Notes under the pieces: generated by a model
What the model was told of the DNA's origin: nothing
The model's input: the letters and a program-made list of their open reading frames with translations, nothing else
The model's database searches: none
Shown: positions 9,008 through 17,825 of the stretch, piece by piece
Numbering within the stretch: the first letter of the stretch is position 1
Layout of the letters: each line of letters begins with the position of its first letter
Assembly (NCBI RefSeq): GCF_001543895.1
Contig: NZ_JYIJ01000018.1
Span: 558,001 to 622,000 of the forward strand
Direction: 5' to 3'
DNA: 64,000 nucleotides
Source: Carbonactinospora thermoautotrophica
Lineage (GTDB): Bacteria; Actinomycetota; Actinomycetes; Streptomycetales; Carbonactinosporaceae
Program-made: the position numbers and the translations under genes

Positions 9008-10396
9008 ATGTCCACCAGCGCTGACCTCCTCGTCCTCGGTGCCGGCCCGGCAGGGCTTGCCGCCGCGTGGCGCGCTGCCCGCCAGGGGCTGTCGGTGATC
9101 GTCCTCGACCGCGCCGACTCGGTCGGCGGGATGGCCGCGAGCTTCACCGTGGGCGGGGTGCGGGTGGACCACGGGAGCCATCGCCTCCATCCGGCCATCC
9201 CGCCGCACATCCTCCACGATCTGAAGCAGCTCCTTGGCGACGACCTGCAGCTACGTCGCCGCAACGGCCGGCTGCGGCTCGGCGACCGCTGGGTCAGGTT
9301 CCCGCTGCGCGCTCGCGAGGTGGTCGGGGCGCTGCCCGCGGGGAAGCTGGTCCGGGCGGCCGGCGAGGCGGTCACCCGGCCGCTGCGCAGGGGGCCGGCC
9401 GTCACCTACGCCGACGTGCTGCGCAGCGGGCTGGGCTCGACGCTGTACGAGCTGGTGTACGCGCCGTACGCGCAGAAGCTGTGGGGCCTGCCCGGTGAGA
9501 AGGTGGACGCCGACCAGGCGCGCAGGCGGGTCAGCGCGGACACCCCGTGGAAGGTGGTGGCCCGGATGCTCCGCCCGGAGGGCGCCGGGCGGGTGTTCTA
9601 CTACCCGCGCAAGGGCTTCGGGCAGATCGTCGAGGCGCTGGCCGACGCGGCCGTGAAGGAGGGCGCGCAGATCCGGCTGGCGGCCGAGGTCGAGTACATC
9701 GCGCCCACCGTGGACGAGGTGACCGTCGGCACGATGGGCGGGCAGCGGTACACGGCCGGGCACGTGTTCTCCACGATCCCGCTGCCGATCCTGGCCCGCA
9801 TCTGCCGACCGGGCCCGCCGCTCACGGTGATCGAGGCGTCCAGCCGGCTGCGGTTCCGGGCCATGGTCCTGGTGTACGCGGTGCACCTGGGCTCCCGGCC
9901 GTGGAGCGCGTACGACGCCCACTACCTGCCTGGCCTGGACACCCCGATCGCGCGGATCTCCGAGCCGGCCAACTACCGGCTGTCGCTGGACGACCCCACC
10001 GACCGCACGGTGTTGTGCTGCGAGATCCCCTGCAGCGTGGGCGACGACACCTGGAACGCGTCCGACGACGACCTGGCCGCGCTGGTCACCGACACCGTGG
10101 GCCGGCTGGGCCTGCCCGCGCTGAATCTCGGCTGGGTGTACGTCAAGCGGCTACGCCAGGCGTACCCGATCTACGACGTCGGATACCGGGAGAGCCTGCA
10201 GAGCCTGGACCGCTGGGCGGGCGAGCTGCCGCGCGTCACCACGTTCGGCCGGCTCGGCCTGTTCGTGCACGACAACACCCATCACGCCCTGATCATGGCG
10301 TACGACGCGGCGAACGCGCTCAGCCGGGACGGGTTCGACCACCAGGCGTGGGCGGCGGCCCGCGAGCGGTTCGCCTCGCACGTGGTGGAGGATTGA
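9008..10396 (+). CDS. FAD-dependent oxidoreductase (protoporphyrinogen oxidase/UDP-galactopyranose mutase-like)
   Basis: 462 residues. N-terminal FAD-binding dinucleotide fold (LVLGAGPAGLAAAW at 7-20, then a DRADSVGGMA second motif), followed by GSHRLHP, which fits the amine oxidase/NAD(P)-binding-Rossmann-like superfamily. The mid-region WGLPGEKVDADQARRR and YPRKGFGQIVEAL recall glycan-linked relatives of UDP-galactopyranose mutase and protoporphyrinogen oxidase-like proteins. The substrate is unknown. It runs convergently towards the flippase/glycosyltransferase gene and lies near other sugar genes, so a role in surface polysaccharide is plausible but unproven. ATG 9008 chosen because homology starts there. 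Confidence 0.75.
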   Translation: MSTSADLLVLGAGPAGLAAAWRAARQGLSVIVLDRADSVGGMAASFTVGGVRVDHGSHRLHPAIPPHILHDLKQLLGDDLQLRRRNGRLRLGDRWVRFPLRAREVVGALPAGKLVRAAGEAVTRPLRRGPAVTYADVLRSGLGSTLYELVYAPYAQKLWGLPGEKVDADQARRRVSADTPWKVVARMLRPEGAGRVFYYPRKGFGQIVEALADAAVKEGAQIRLAAEVEYIAPTVDEVTVGTMGGQRYTAGHVFSTIPLPILARICRPGPPLTVIEASSRLRFRAMVLVYAVHLGSRPWSAYDAHYLPGLDTPIARISEPANYRLSLDDPTDRTVLCCEIPCSVGDDTWNASDDDLAALVTDTVGRLGLPALNLGWVYVKRLRQAYPIYDVGYRESLQSLDRWAGELPRVTTFGRLGLFVHDNTHHALIMAYDAANALSRDGFDHQAWAAARERFASHVVED

Positions 10397-10451
10397 AGTT
10401 CCGGCGCGGTGACCGTCGGCGAGCGACCCCACCGGGTCGCGCGGCAGGAGG

Positions 10452-12143
10452 TCAGGCGGGGCGTCCCGCGCCGCTGGGACGAACCATCGCGACCGGGTGG
10501 GCGGGCTCGGCCGAGGGCGGGGGAGGGGCCTGCGGGGCGTTCAGCTCGCGGTACACGGCGGGGACGACCTTGCGCAGGTACCTGCCGAGCTTCACGAACG
10601 AGGCGCCGGTCTCCCGGAAGGAGTAGCGGATCGGCACCTCGCGGTAGGCGTAGCCCTTGCCGAGCAGGTCGAGGGTGAGCACCTGCGCGTAGTTGTAGTC
10701 GTGGATCACCTCGGCGTGCGCCGCCGCCCGCGGCGCGAACGCCCGGTACCCGCTTTGCCCGTCGGTGATGTCCGGCCGCCGGGCCAGCCAGCGCACCCAC
10801 CGGGTGAGCACCCGGTTGCCCAGCCGCCGGTGCGGCAGCATGCGCCGGATCTCCCCGGCGAACCGCGACCCCACCACGTAGTCGGCCTCGCCGGCCAGCA
10901 CGGGGGCGGCCAGCCGCTCGATGTCCTCGGGGAAGTACTCCCCGTCCGCGTCCAGGTACACCACCGCGGCCGGCCGGTAGGCGACCGCTTCGACGAGCCC
11001 GCGCCGCACCGCTGCGCCCAGCCCCAGGTTGCGTGGTTGCCGCAGCACCACCGCCCCGGCCTCGGCCGCCCGCTCGGCAGAGGCGTCGGTGGAGCCGTCG
11101 TCGATCACCAGGGTCACCAGCCGGCGCCCGCACACCCGCTCGGGCAGGCGGCGTACCACCTCGCCGACGACCGCCTCCTCGTTGTACGCGGGGATGAACG
11201 CCACCACGGGCGCGTCCTCGGCCACCGGCCAGGGCGCGGGCCGGGGCGGCAGGCGCTTGGGAAGCCGCAGCCGACCCCAGTACCCTGGCTCCGGCCAGCA
11301 CAGGCCCACGGCCCCGACCGCCAGCGAGTACGCGGTCTTCACCGCGTGCGTGGTGAGCGCGATCGCGAACCCGGCCCCCGCGGGCACCCCGGTGGCGGCG
11401 AGCGCCGCCGTGGCCGCCGCCTCGTACGAGCCGAGCCCGCCCGGCGTGACGGCCACCGTCTGGGCGGCGATCGTGGCCGCGGTGACCGCGACCGCCTCGA
11501 CCGGGCTCAACGCCTGGCCGGCGGCGCGCGCCACCTCCCACACCACGGCGGCCTCCAGCGCCCACGCGCCGAAGGCGGCCAGCGCGACGCGGACCGGCGG
11601 CACCCGTACCACCGGTCGGTCAACGCGGTTCCGTAGCCGCCGCATCCAGCACAGGCCCACGACCAGCGCGCCGACCAGCGCGGCGGCCGCCGCCCACAGC
11701 CACCGGCCGGCAAGCACCAGCTCCGGTACCGCGACCAGGGCGAGCAACAGCACCGCCAGCAGGTCGGCCGCCCGCAGCGTCAGCGCCGACGCCAGCACCG
11801 GACCCGGGGGCAGGGAGGTGCGGCGCAGCACGCTGGTCACCCGCAGCGCCTCGCCGAGCCGCAACGGCAGCACATGGTTGCCGAGCAGGCTCACGTGCAG
11901 CGCAGCCCACGACTGGCCCAGGCCGAGACCGGGCAACGCCAGCCGCCACGACCACGCCCGCAGCCCGAACGCGGCCGCGTAGCAGCCGAGCGCCGCGGCC
12001 AAGCCGAGCGGGTCGGCGAGCACCGCGCGCGCCACCCTGGCTAGCGCGCCGCCGTCCACCACCCGTGCCAGGTACGCGACGGCCAGCGCCAGCACGGCCA
12101 GGCCAACGGTGACGCGGGCGGCCCGCACCGCTCGATTTCTCAC
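10452..12143 (-). CDS. fused flippase-like membrane domain + family 2 glycosyltransferase
   Basis: 563 residues in two parts. Residues 1-290 form a polytopic UPF0104/lysylphosphatidylglycerol synthase-TM-like domain of about 7-8 segments, with the family's VTPGGLGSYEAA motif. After a proline-rich linker, residues about 310-520 form a GT2 glycosyltransferase of the dolichol-phosphate mannose synthase type: FIPAYNEEAVV, VIDDGSTD, YLDADGEYFPED and DGQSGYRAF. It probably makes or uses a polyprenyl-phosphate sugar at the cytoplasmic face and helps move a glycolipid. A proline-rich tail follows. The GTG start is preceded by GAGGGGG. An iron box lies in the shared upstream region with the divergent epimerase gene. 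Fusions of this kind are known (archaeal AglD, in which the order is reversed). Confidence 0.85.
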   Translation of the reverse strand: MRNRAVRAARVTVGLAVLALAVAYLARVVDGGALARVARAVLADPLGLAAALGCYAAAFGLRAWSWRLALPGLGLGQSWAALHVSLLGNHVLPLRLGEALRVTSVLRRTSLPPGPVLASALTLRAADLLAVLLLALVAVPELVLAGRWLWAAAAALVGALVVGLCWMRRLRNRVDRPVVRVPPVRVALAAFGAWALEAAVVWEVARAAGQALSPVEAVAVTAATIAAQTVAVTPGGLGSYEAAATAALAATGVPAGAGFAIALTTHAVKTAYSLAVGAVGLCWPEPGYWGRLRLPKRLPPRPAPWPVAEDAPVVAFIPAYNEEAVVGEVVRRLPERVCGRRLVTLVIDDGSTDASAERAAEAGAVVLRQPRNLGLGAAVRRGLVEAVAYRPAAVVYLDADGEYFPEDIERLAAPVLAGEADYVVGSRFAGEIRRMLPHRRLGNRVLTRWVRWLARRPDITDGQSGYRAFAPRAAAHAEVIHDYNYAQVLTLDLLGKGYAYREVPIRYSFRETGASFVKLGRYLRKVVPAVYRELNAPQAPPPPSAEPAHPVAMVRPSGAGRPA

Positions 12144-12169
12144 ACCGCCCCCTCGATATTGAGATTCAT

Positions 12170-12188
12170 TAAGGTTAGGCTAGCCTCA
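12170..12188. promoter_or_regulatory. IdeR/DtxR iron box in divergent promoter
   Basis: TAAGGTTAGGCTAGCCTCA matches the 19-bp DtxR/IdeR consensus TTAGGTTAGGCTAACCTAA at 16 positions by my count; its core AGGCTAGCCT is a perfect palindrome. It lies 26 bases upstream of the glycosyltransferase start and 50 bases upstream of the epimerase start, so one Fe2+-bound repressor could control both directions. Confidence 0.85.
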
Positions 12189-12237
12189 ATAATCGCTCGT
12201 ACGGGTGAATCCCGGCTGCCGAGGTGAGGAGGAATGG

Positions 12238-13146
12238 GTGACGGCGGTCGTCACGGGTGCGGCCGGATTCATCGGCCGCCATCTCGTCCGTGCCCTGCTG
12301 GACGCGGGTGAGCGTGTCATCGGCATCGACCGTGAGCCCCAGGAACCTCAAGACGGCCTCACCGTCCTCACCGCGGACCTGCTCGACCGCGACGAGCTCG
12401 TGCACGCCGCGCTCGCCAGCGCTGACGTGGTGTTCCACCTCGCCGGCTGCCCGGGCGTCCGCGACAACCGGCCCGACGTGCGGCAGCGGCGGTACCGCGA
12501 CAACGTGCTCGCCACCGCCGCGGTGCTCGCCGCCGTGCCGCCGGCCACGCCGCTGGTCGTCACCTCCTCGTCCTCGGTGTACGGCGGGACGCGCGAGGGG
12601 CGGCCGTCCGCCGAGACCGACCCGGTGCGCCCGCGCGGCGGGTACGCCGAGAGCAAGGTCGTCGTCGAACGGCTCTGCCACACCCGGCTGCGGGCCGGGG
12701 GCGCGGTCGCGATCGCCCGGCCGTTCACGGTCGCCGGGGAGGGGCAGCGCCCGGACATGGCGCTCGCCCAGTGGATCGCCGCCGCCCGCGCCGGGCGGCC
12801 GCTGCGCATCCTCGGTTCGCCTGACCGCACCCGCGACATCACCGACGTGCGCGACTGCGTGCGCGCCCTGACCGCGCTCGCCGAGCGCGAGGTCCGCGGC
12901 GTGGTCAACATCGGCACCGGCGTCGGCCACACCCTGCGCGCACTGGTCGACGCGGTCGCCGCCGCCCTGGACGTGGAGGTGCGCACGTACGTGACGCCCG
13001 CCGACCCGGCCGAGGCGCCCGACACGCGCGCCGACACCCGCAAGCTGGCCCGCCTGGCCGGTTTCGTCCCGCAGACCGACCTCCCCGCGCTCGTCGCCCG
13101 CCAGGCCCGGGCCAGCGCGGCCGTCCTCCCCGAGCCAGCTGTCTGA
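12238..13146 (+). CDS. NAD-dependent epimerase/dehydratase (extended SDR)
   Basis: 302 residues. Rossmann motif TGAAGFIGRHLV near the N-terminus, catalytic Ser in SSSSVYGG and the Tyr-Lys pair in YAESK. These proteins oxidise and rearrange nucleotide sugars. The late VDAVAAALDVEV region and a C-terminal SDR-typical helix complete it. GTG 12238 was chosen: GAGGTGAGGAGG ends five bases before it and the Rossmann strand starts directly; an earlier GTG at 12205 has no such site. It is the first gene of a run ending in the FTR1 iron permease, under the iron box at 12170. The sugar is unknown. Confidence 0.88.
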   Translation: MTAVVTGAAGFIGRHLVRALLDAGERVIGIDREPQEPQDGLTVLTADLLDRDELVHAALASADVVFHLAGCPGVRDNRPDVRQRRYRDNVLATAAVLAAVPPATPLVVTSSSSVYGGTREGRPSAETDPVRPRGGYAESKVVVERLCHTRLRAGGAVAIARPFTVAGEGQRPDMALAQWIAAARAGRPLRILGSPDRTRDITDVRDCVRALTALAEREVRGVVNIGTGVGHTLRALVDAVAAALDVEVRTYVTPADPAEAPDTRADTRKLARLAGFVPQTDLPALVARQARASAAVLPEPAV

Positions 13147-13151
13147 CCGCC

Positions 13152-14666
13152 ATGAGCACCCTCCTGACCAGCGCAGCCGCGCCCGCGGCCGACATCCGGC
13201 TGTTCCGCCGGGTGCTCGTGCTGGTCTTCTGCGCGGGCTTCCTGGCCGCGGCGCTCGGCATCCCGGTCCGGGCCACGTTCGGCGCGCACGTGGCGGTCGA
13301 CGAGACCCAGTACGTGCTGTCCGCGCTGTCGCTGTCCGAGGACGGGAACCTCGACATCTCCGACGAGCTCGCCGAGCGCCGCTGGCGGGCGTTCGCCGAC
13401 GTCGAGCCGCCGACGCAGACCGCCGCCCTGCCCGGTGGCGCGCAGGTGAGCCCGCACGACCCGCTGCTGCCGCTGCTGCTCGCCGCGCCGACGGGGCTGG
13501 GCGGTTGGGTGGCCGCCAAGCTCACGCTCAGCGGGCTGGCCGGGCTGCTCGCCGCGCTCACCCTGTGGGTGGCGGTGCGCCGGTTCGCGCTCCCGCTCCG
13601 GCTCGCCGCGACCGGTGTGACCCTCGCCGCCGCCTCCGCCCCGCTCGCCGTGTACGGCCAGCAGGTGTACCCGGAGCTGCCCGCCGCGCTGGTCACGCTG
13701 GGCGGAGTGGCGGTATTGACAGCGCCGGTGACAGCGCCGCCGGCAGGGCGGCCCGCCCGCCGCCACCTGGCGCTGCTCGGCGCGTGCGTCACCGCCCTGC
13801 CGTGGCTGTCCGTCAAGTACGGCGCGGTCGCGGCAGCGCTCGCCGCCCTGGGGTGCTGGCGGTGGTGGCGCGCTGGCGACCGGCGGGCGGTGCTGGTGTT
13901 CGCGGGCGGGCTCGCGTTGATGGGCGTGGTGTACGAGGCCGTGCACCTGTTGATCTGGGGCGGCTTCACCGCCTACGCCAGCGGTGACCACTTCCAGCGG
14001 TCCGGGGAGTTCGGCGTGGTGGGCTTCCACCCGGACTACCTGGGGCGCAGCCTCCGCCTGGTCGGGCTGTTCGTCGACCGCGGCTTCGGGCTCGCGGCGT
14101 GGCAGCCGGCCTGGCTGCTGCTGCTCCCGGCCCTGGCCGCCCTGGCCAGGAGCCGGCCGCGCGGCGCGCTCGTCCTGGCGCTCCCGCTGGCCGTCGGCTG
14201 GGCGGTCGCCACCTGGATCGCGCTCACCATGCACGGCTACTGGTGGCCGGGCCGGCAGACCGTGGTCGTGCTGCCGCTCGCGCTGCTGGTGATCCTGTGG
14301 TGGCTCGCCCGGGTCGGGACGCGCGTCCGGGCGCTCGCCCTGGCCCTCGGGCTCGCCGGCGTGGTGACGTACGGCGTGCTGCTCGCGGCCGGGTACCGGC
14401 GCGCCATCACCTGGGTGACCGGGTTCTGGCACGTGCCCGACCCGCGGTACCAGCTGGTCCGGCCGCTGCTGCCGGACTACCAGGACGGCGGCCGGTTCTG
14501 GCCGCTGCACCTGGCTTGGATCGGGGCCTTCGCGCTGCTCGCGCTCGCCGGCTGGTGGTCGGCGCGGCCACGGGTGGATGGGCCCCTGTCCTCCGGCTCC
14601 GGGCCCACCGCCCCGGCCGGCGCCTCTGCCCGTTCCGTGATGTCTCAGGAGGGAACGCGTTCATGA
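13152..14666 (+). CDS. polytopic membrane protein, ArnT/PMT-like glycosyltransferase candidate
   Basis: 504 residues with about twelve hydrophobic helices. Near residues 45-60 the first extracytoplasmic loop has VDETQYVLSALSL, an acidic DE motif placed as in GT-C glycosyltransferases of the ArnT/PMT type, which move sugars from polyprenyl-phosphate donors outside the membrane. No further signature is clear, so this is a fold-level guess. It starts 5 bases after the epimerase stop, and its stop overlaps the next start (ATGA), so it sits in one operon with the epimerase, lipoprotein and iron permease. The neighbouring GT2 fusion could supply its donor. Confidence 0.7.
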   Translation: MSTLLTSAAAPAADIRLFRRVLVLVFCAGFLAAALGIPVRATFGAHVAVDETQYVLSALSLSEDGNLDISDELAERRWRAFADVEPPTQTAALPGGAQVSPHDPLLPLLLAAPTGLGGWVAAKLTLSGLAGLLAALTLWVAVRRFALPLRLAATGVTLAAASAPLAVYGQQVYPELPAALVTLGGVAVLTAPVTAPPAGRPARRHLALLGACVTALPWLSVKYGAVAAALAALGCWRWWRAGDRRAVLVFAGGLALMGVVYEAVHLLIWGGFTAYASGDHFQRSGEFGVVGFHPDYLGRSLRLVGLFVDRGFGLAAWQPAWLLLLPALAALARSRPRGALVLALPLAVGWAVATWIALTMHGYWWPGRQTVVVLPLALLVILWWLARVGTRVRALALALGLAGVVTYGVLLAAGYRRAITWVTGFWHVPDPRYQLVRPLLPDYQDGGRFWPLHLAWIGAFALLALAGWWSARPRVDGPLSSGSGPTAPAGASARSVMSQEGTRS

Positions 14667-14830
14667 CCCGTCAGTCCAAGCGGCTCGCCGTGGCCGCCGC
14701 TCTGCTCACCGCGCTGTCGCTCGGCGTGGCCGGTTGCTCCGACGACGGCGCGAACACCCGTGGCGGGAACAGCTCCGGTTCCACCCCCGGTTCGGGTTCC
14801 GGGTCCGGGTCTGGCTCCGGCTCCCGCTGA
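14663..14830 (+). CDS. tiny lipoprotein with Gly-Ser tail
   Basis: 55 residues. A basic start (MTRQSKR), hydrophobic core and lipobox VAGC predict signal peptidase II cleavage before Cys 28. The mature part is only about 28 residues and mostly a SDDGANTRGGN stretch followed by Gly-Ser repeats, with no folded domain. ATG overlaps the upstream stop (ATGA), and CAGGAGGGA is the ribosome-binding site. It precedes the FTR1 permease gene by 43 bases, where related systems often have an exported partner; it is too short to be a known EfeO/EfeB-type partner. It may be a membrane-anchored spacer or a remnant. Confidence 0.75.
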   Translation: MTRQSKRLAVAAALLTALSLGVAGCSDDGANTRGGNSSGSTPGSGSGSGSGSGSR

Positions 14831-14873
14831 GCCGACCTCCTGGCCGCGCCCACGAGGAGGCTGAATCAGTCCC

Positions 14874-15749
14874 ATGCTCACCGCATTCCTGATCATGCTG
14901 CGCGAGGGCTTCGAAGCCGCCCTCGTCGTCGCGATCATCTACGCGTACATCCGCAAGATCGGCCGGGACGACCTGCTGCGCCCCATGTGGGGCGGCGTGC
15001 TCGCCGCGGGCGCGCTGTCCGTCGGGGTCGGTGTCGTCATTCACCTGACCGTCGAATCCCTCGAGGGCGCGGCCCGGCTCCGCGCGTTCGCCGCGATCTC
15101 GGTGTTCGCGGTGGTCGTGCTCACCTGGATGATCTTCTGGATGCGCCGACACGCCCGCGCCATCAAGGGCGAGTTGCAGCACAGCATCGATGTCGCGGTG
15201 CACGCGCGCGGCGGCATCTGGTGGGCGGTGGCCGTGGCGGCGTTCTTCGCCGTCGTCCGCGAGGGCCTGGAGGCCGCGCTGTTCCTGATCGCCGCGGCCA
15301 CCGCCGAGTCCGGCCCGCAGGTGCTGACCGGCGGCCTGATCGGTCTCGCGATCGCCGGCCTTCTCGGCTACCTGGTCGTGCTAGGTGGCAAGAGGATGCC
15401 GATGCGGCAGTTCTTCACCGTCACCGGGGTGATGCTGATCCTGTTCGCGGCCGGCCTGCTGTCCCGGACGGTCATGTTCCTGCAGTCCGCCGGGGACCTC
15501 GGCATCCTCTACAACAACGTGTACGACCTGACCCGGTACGAGTGGCTGACCACGCGCTCGGAGGTCGGCAAGTTCCTCGGCGCCATGTTCGGCTGGGACC
15601 CGCGCCCGTCGATCGAGCAGGTCGTGGCCTACCTGGGGTACGCGCTCGGCGTCGGCTACCTGTTCCTGCGACCCCCTCGCGCGAAGCAGCCGGAGCGACC
15701 CGCTACCGTACCTTCCGTGGTCCAGGAGAAGCTGTCCGAGGCTTCTTGA
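14874..15749 (+). CDS. FTR1/EfeU-family iron permease
   Basis: 291 residues, about seven membrane helices. Both iron-coordinating REGxE motifs are present: REGFE at residues 10-14 and REGLE near 129. FTR1/EfeU proteins move iron across the cytoplasmic membrane, usually as Fe3+ produced by a partner oxidase or peroxidase. No EfeO or EfeB gene is adjacent; the small lipoprotein upstream is the only candidate partner. Last gene of the 12.2-15.7 kb run and probably controlled by the iron box at 12170. A strong hairpin follows. The ribosome-binding site GAGGAGG is unusually far (about 12 bases) from the ATG. Confidence 0.93.
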   Translation: MLTAFLIMLREGFEAALVVAIIYAYIRKIGRDDLLRPMWGGVLAAGALSVGVGVVIHLTVESLEGAARLRAFAAISVFAVVVLTWMIFWMRRHARAIKGELQHSIDVAVHARGGIWWAVAVAAFFAVVREGLEAALFLIAAATAESGPQVLTGGLIGLAIAGLLGYLVVLGGKRMPMRQFFTVTGVMLILFAAGLLSRTVMFLQSAGDLGILYNNVYDLTRYEWLTTRSEVGKFLGAMFGWDPRPSIEQVVAYLGYALGVGYLFLRPPRAKQPERPATVPSVVQEKLSEAS

Positions 15750-15793
15750 GGACCCCGTCCCGCCCCGGTGCCCCCTCGGGGCGGGACCCCCAT

Positions 15794-15835
15794 GCGTTCA
15801 GGGGCTGCGCACGCCGGTGCGCAGCCCCTGAACGC
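15794..15835. terminator. strong bidirectional terminator hairpin
   Basis: Perfect 19-bp stem (GCGTTCAGGGGCTGCGCAC) with a four-base GCCG loop, between the convergent FTR1 and RNase D genes. No T-run. Confidence 0.9.
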
Positions 15836-15848
15836 GTTGGGGACGGTG

Positions 15849-17105
15849 TCAGTCGTGCTCGACCTCGCGCCGGGTACGCAGCCGCTTCAAGGCCTTGCTG
15901 ATCGCGACCGCGGTCAGCCGGATCTGCCACTCCCGCGCGCCCAGGCCGCGTAGCGCGGCCGCGATCGACTCCTCGCCCAGGTCCTCCGGCGGGGACCAGG
16001 TGAGCCGGCGCACCGAGTCCGGCGAGAGCAGGTTCTCGGCCGGCAGCCGGTGCTCGTCCGCGATCGCCGCGACCGCCGTGCGCACCGCCTGCAGCCGCTC
16101 GGCGGCTTCGGGGTTCTTCTCGCCCCACGCCCGCGCCGGCGGGGGGCCCTCGCGCGTGGTGCCCGGCGCGGGCAGCTGGTGCTCCGGCAGCGTGTACGCC
16201 TCGCGCACGGCCGCGAACCAGTACCCGAGGCCGCGCCGCATCCCCCGGCCGCTGAAGCCGGGCACGGCGGCCAGATCCCGCGCTGAGCGGGGCATGGCGA
16301 GGGCGGCCTCGATGATCGCGGAGTCCGGCAGCACCCGGTTGGGGGAGAGATCCCGCTCCTGCGCGACCTGGTCGCGCGCCTCCCACAGGGCCCGCACCAC
16401 GGCGAGCTGGCGCGGCTTGCGGATCTTGTGCACCCCTGAGGTGCGCCGCCACGGGTCAGGCCGTGGCGTGGGCACCGGAGCAGCGGCGATCGCCGCGAAC
16501 TCCTCCAGCGCCCACGCCAGCTTGCCCTGGCGACTCAACTCCTCGGCAAGGGCGTCCCGCAGCTCGATCAGCACCTCGACGTCGAGCGCCGCGTACCGCA
16601 GCCACGGCTCCGGCAGCGGGCGTGTCGACCAGTCGACGGCCGAGTGGCTCTTCTCCAGCGAGTACCCGAGGATCTCCTCGATGATCGAGGCCAGCCCCAC
16701 ACGCGCGAACCCCGCGAGGCGCCCGGCCAGCTCGGTGTCGAAGAGCCGGCGCGGCCGCATCCCCAGCTCAGCGAGGCAGGGCAGGTCCTGCGGCGCCGCG
16801 TGCAGCACCCATTCGGCGTCCGCGATCGCCTTACCGAGGCCCCCCAGGTCGGGACAGGCGATCGGATCGATCAGCGCGGTCCCTGCCCCGGCGCGGCGGA
16901 TCTGCACCAGGTACGCCCGCTGGCCGTACCGATAGCCTGAAGCACGCTCCGCGTCGACCGCCACCGGACCCTCGCCGTTGGCGAACGCCTCGATGACACG
17001 CGCGAGGGCGTCCTCCGTCGCGACGACGGGTGGGACACCCTCGCGAGGTTCGAGCAGTGGAACCGGCGCCGTGGTTGTATCCAGGTCGTACTTGGCGTCG
17101 GTCAC
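15849..17105 (-). CDS. rnd: ribonuclease D-like 3'-5' exonuclease with HRDC domain
   Basis: 418 residues. DEDD exonuclease core in the first 200 residues: VAVDAERASGY (D, E), WVLHAAPQDLPCL (D) and YAALDVEVLIELRD (Y, D). An HRDC domain follows (about 230-305; VVRALWEARDQVAQERDLSPNRVLPDSA), with a C-terminal helical region. In other bacteria it trims tRNA and other small RNA 3' ends. Start at 17105 with the metal-binding strand at normal distance. In actinobacteria the gene sits beside DUF3000 and hemE, as here. Confidence 0.93.
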   Translation of the reverse strand: MTDAKYDLDTTTAPVPLLEPREGVPPVVATEDALARVIEAFANGEGPVAVDAERASGYRYGQRAYLVQIRRAGAGTALIDPIACPDLGGLGKAIADAEWVLHAAPQDLPCLAELGMRPRRLFDTELAGRLAGFARVGLASIIEEILGYSLEKSHSAVDWSTRPLPEPWLRYAALDVEVLIELRDALAEELSRQGKLAWALEEFAAIAAAPVPTPRPDPWRRTSGVHKIRKPRQLAVVRALWEARDQVAQERDLSPNRVLPDSAIIEAALAMPRSARDLAAVPGFSGRGMRRGLGYWFAAVREAYTLPEHQLPAPGTTREGPPPARAWGEKNPEAAERLQAVRTAVAAIADEHRLPAENLLSPDSVRRLTWSPPEDLGEESIAAALRGLGAREWQIRLTAVAISKALKRLRTRREVEHD

Positions 17106-17174
17106 GGCTCTACCGTACGACGAGCCCGGGGCGTGGTGCGGAAGGCACTCCGTACCCGGCCGGGCCGTAGCCGC

Positions 17175-17825
17175 TCAGCTGATGATGCCGGCCCGCATCG
17201 CGGTCGCCACCAGACCGGCCCGGTCGCCCGTGCCGAGCTTGCGGGCGATCCTGGCCAGGTGGCTTTTGACCGTGAGCGCCGACAATCCCATGGCCTCACC
17301 GATCGCCTTGTTGGACCGGCCGTCCGCCACCAGCCGCAACACCTGGATCTCCCGCGCGGACAGCGCACGGGTGTTGCCCGTCGGCCGTGGCGGCACCGCC
17401 GGCACGTGGTAGGCCTGATCCCGGTACTGGGATACCGGGCGGCCACCCGGACCCGGCATCACCCGGGAACCGGTCACCACGTAGCACTTGACTCCTGACG
17501 CGAAGGCCGCCCGGACCCCGTAGGCGTCGTCGCACGCCGACAGGGCCAGGCTGTTGGGCCAGCCGGCGGCCCGCAACTCCGCCAGCAGCGACAGTCCCGA
17601 GCCGTCGGGCAGGTTGACGTCGACGACGCACAGGTCACGTGGCCTGGCGATGCGAGTGCGGGCCTCGGCGACGCTGGACGCTTCCACCACGTCACGAACG
17701 CCGAGGGTCCACAAGTGACGTGTCACACTGGCGCGGACACGGGGATCCCCGGCCACTACCATTGCCGTGAGTCTGTTCGGGTGATACGCGAGCAGCGTCG
17801 CGGGGTGATCGACAAGTACCGACAC
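17175..17825 (-). CDS. LuxR-type response regulator
   Basis: 216 residues. Receiver domain in the first 130 residues with phosphoacceptor candidate Asp in LCVVDVNLPDGSG, and a C-terminal LuxR HTH: LSAREIQVLRLVADG, SNKAIGEAMGLSALTVKSHL. GTG 17825 was chosen because AGGAGG precedes it by five bases; a start at 17852 lacks this. No sensor kinase is adjacent, so it is an orphan regulator. Gene order (RNase D, regulator, DUF3000, HemE) is the conserved actinobacterial arrangement. Its targets are unknown. Confidence 0.88.
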   Translation of the reverse strand: MSVLVDHPATLLAYHPNRLTAMVVAGDPRVRASVTRHLWTLGVRDVVEASSVAEARTRIARPRDLCVVDVNLPDGSGLSLLAELRAAGWPNSLALSACDDAYGVRAAFASGVKCYVVTGSRVMPGPGGRPVSQYRDQAYHVPAVPPRPTGNTRALSAREIQVLRLVADGRSNKAIGEAMGLSALTVKSHLARIARKLGTGDRAGLVATAMRAGIIS

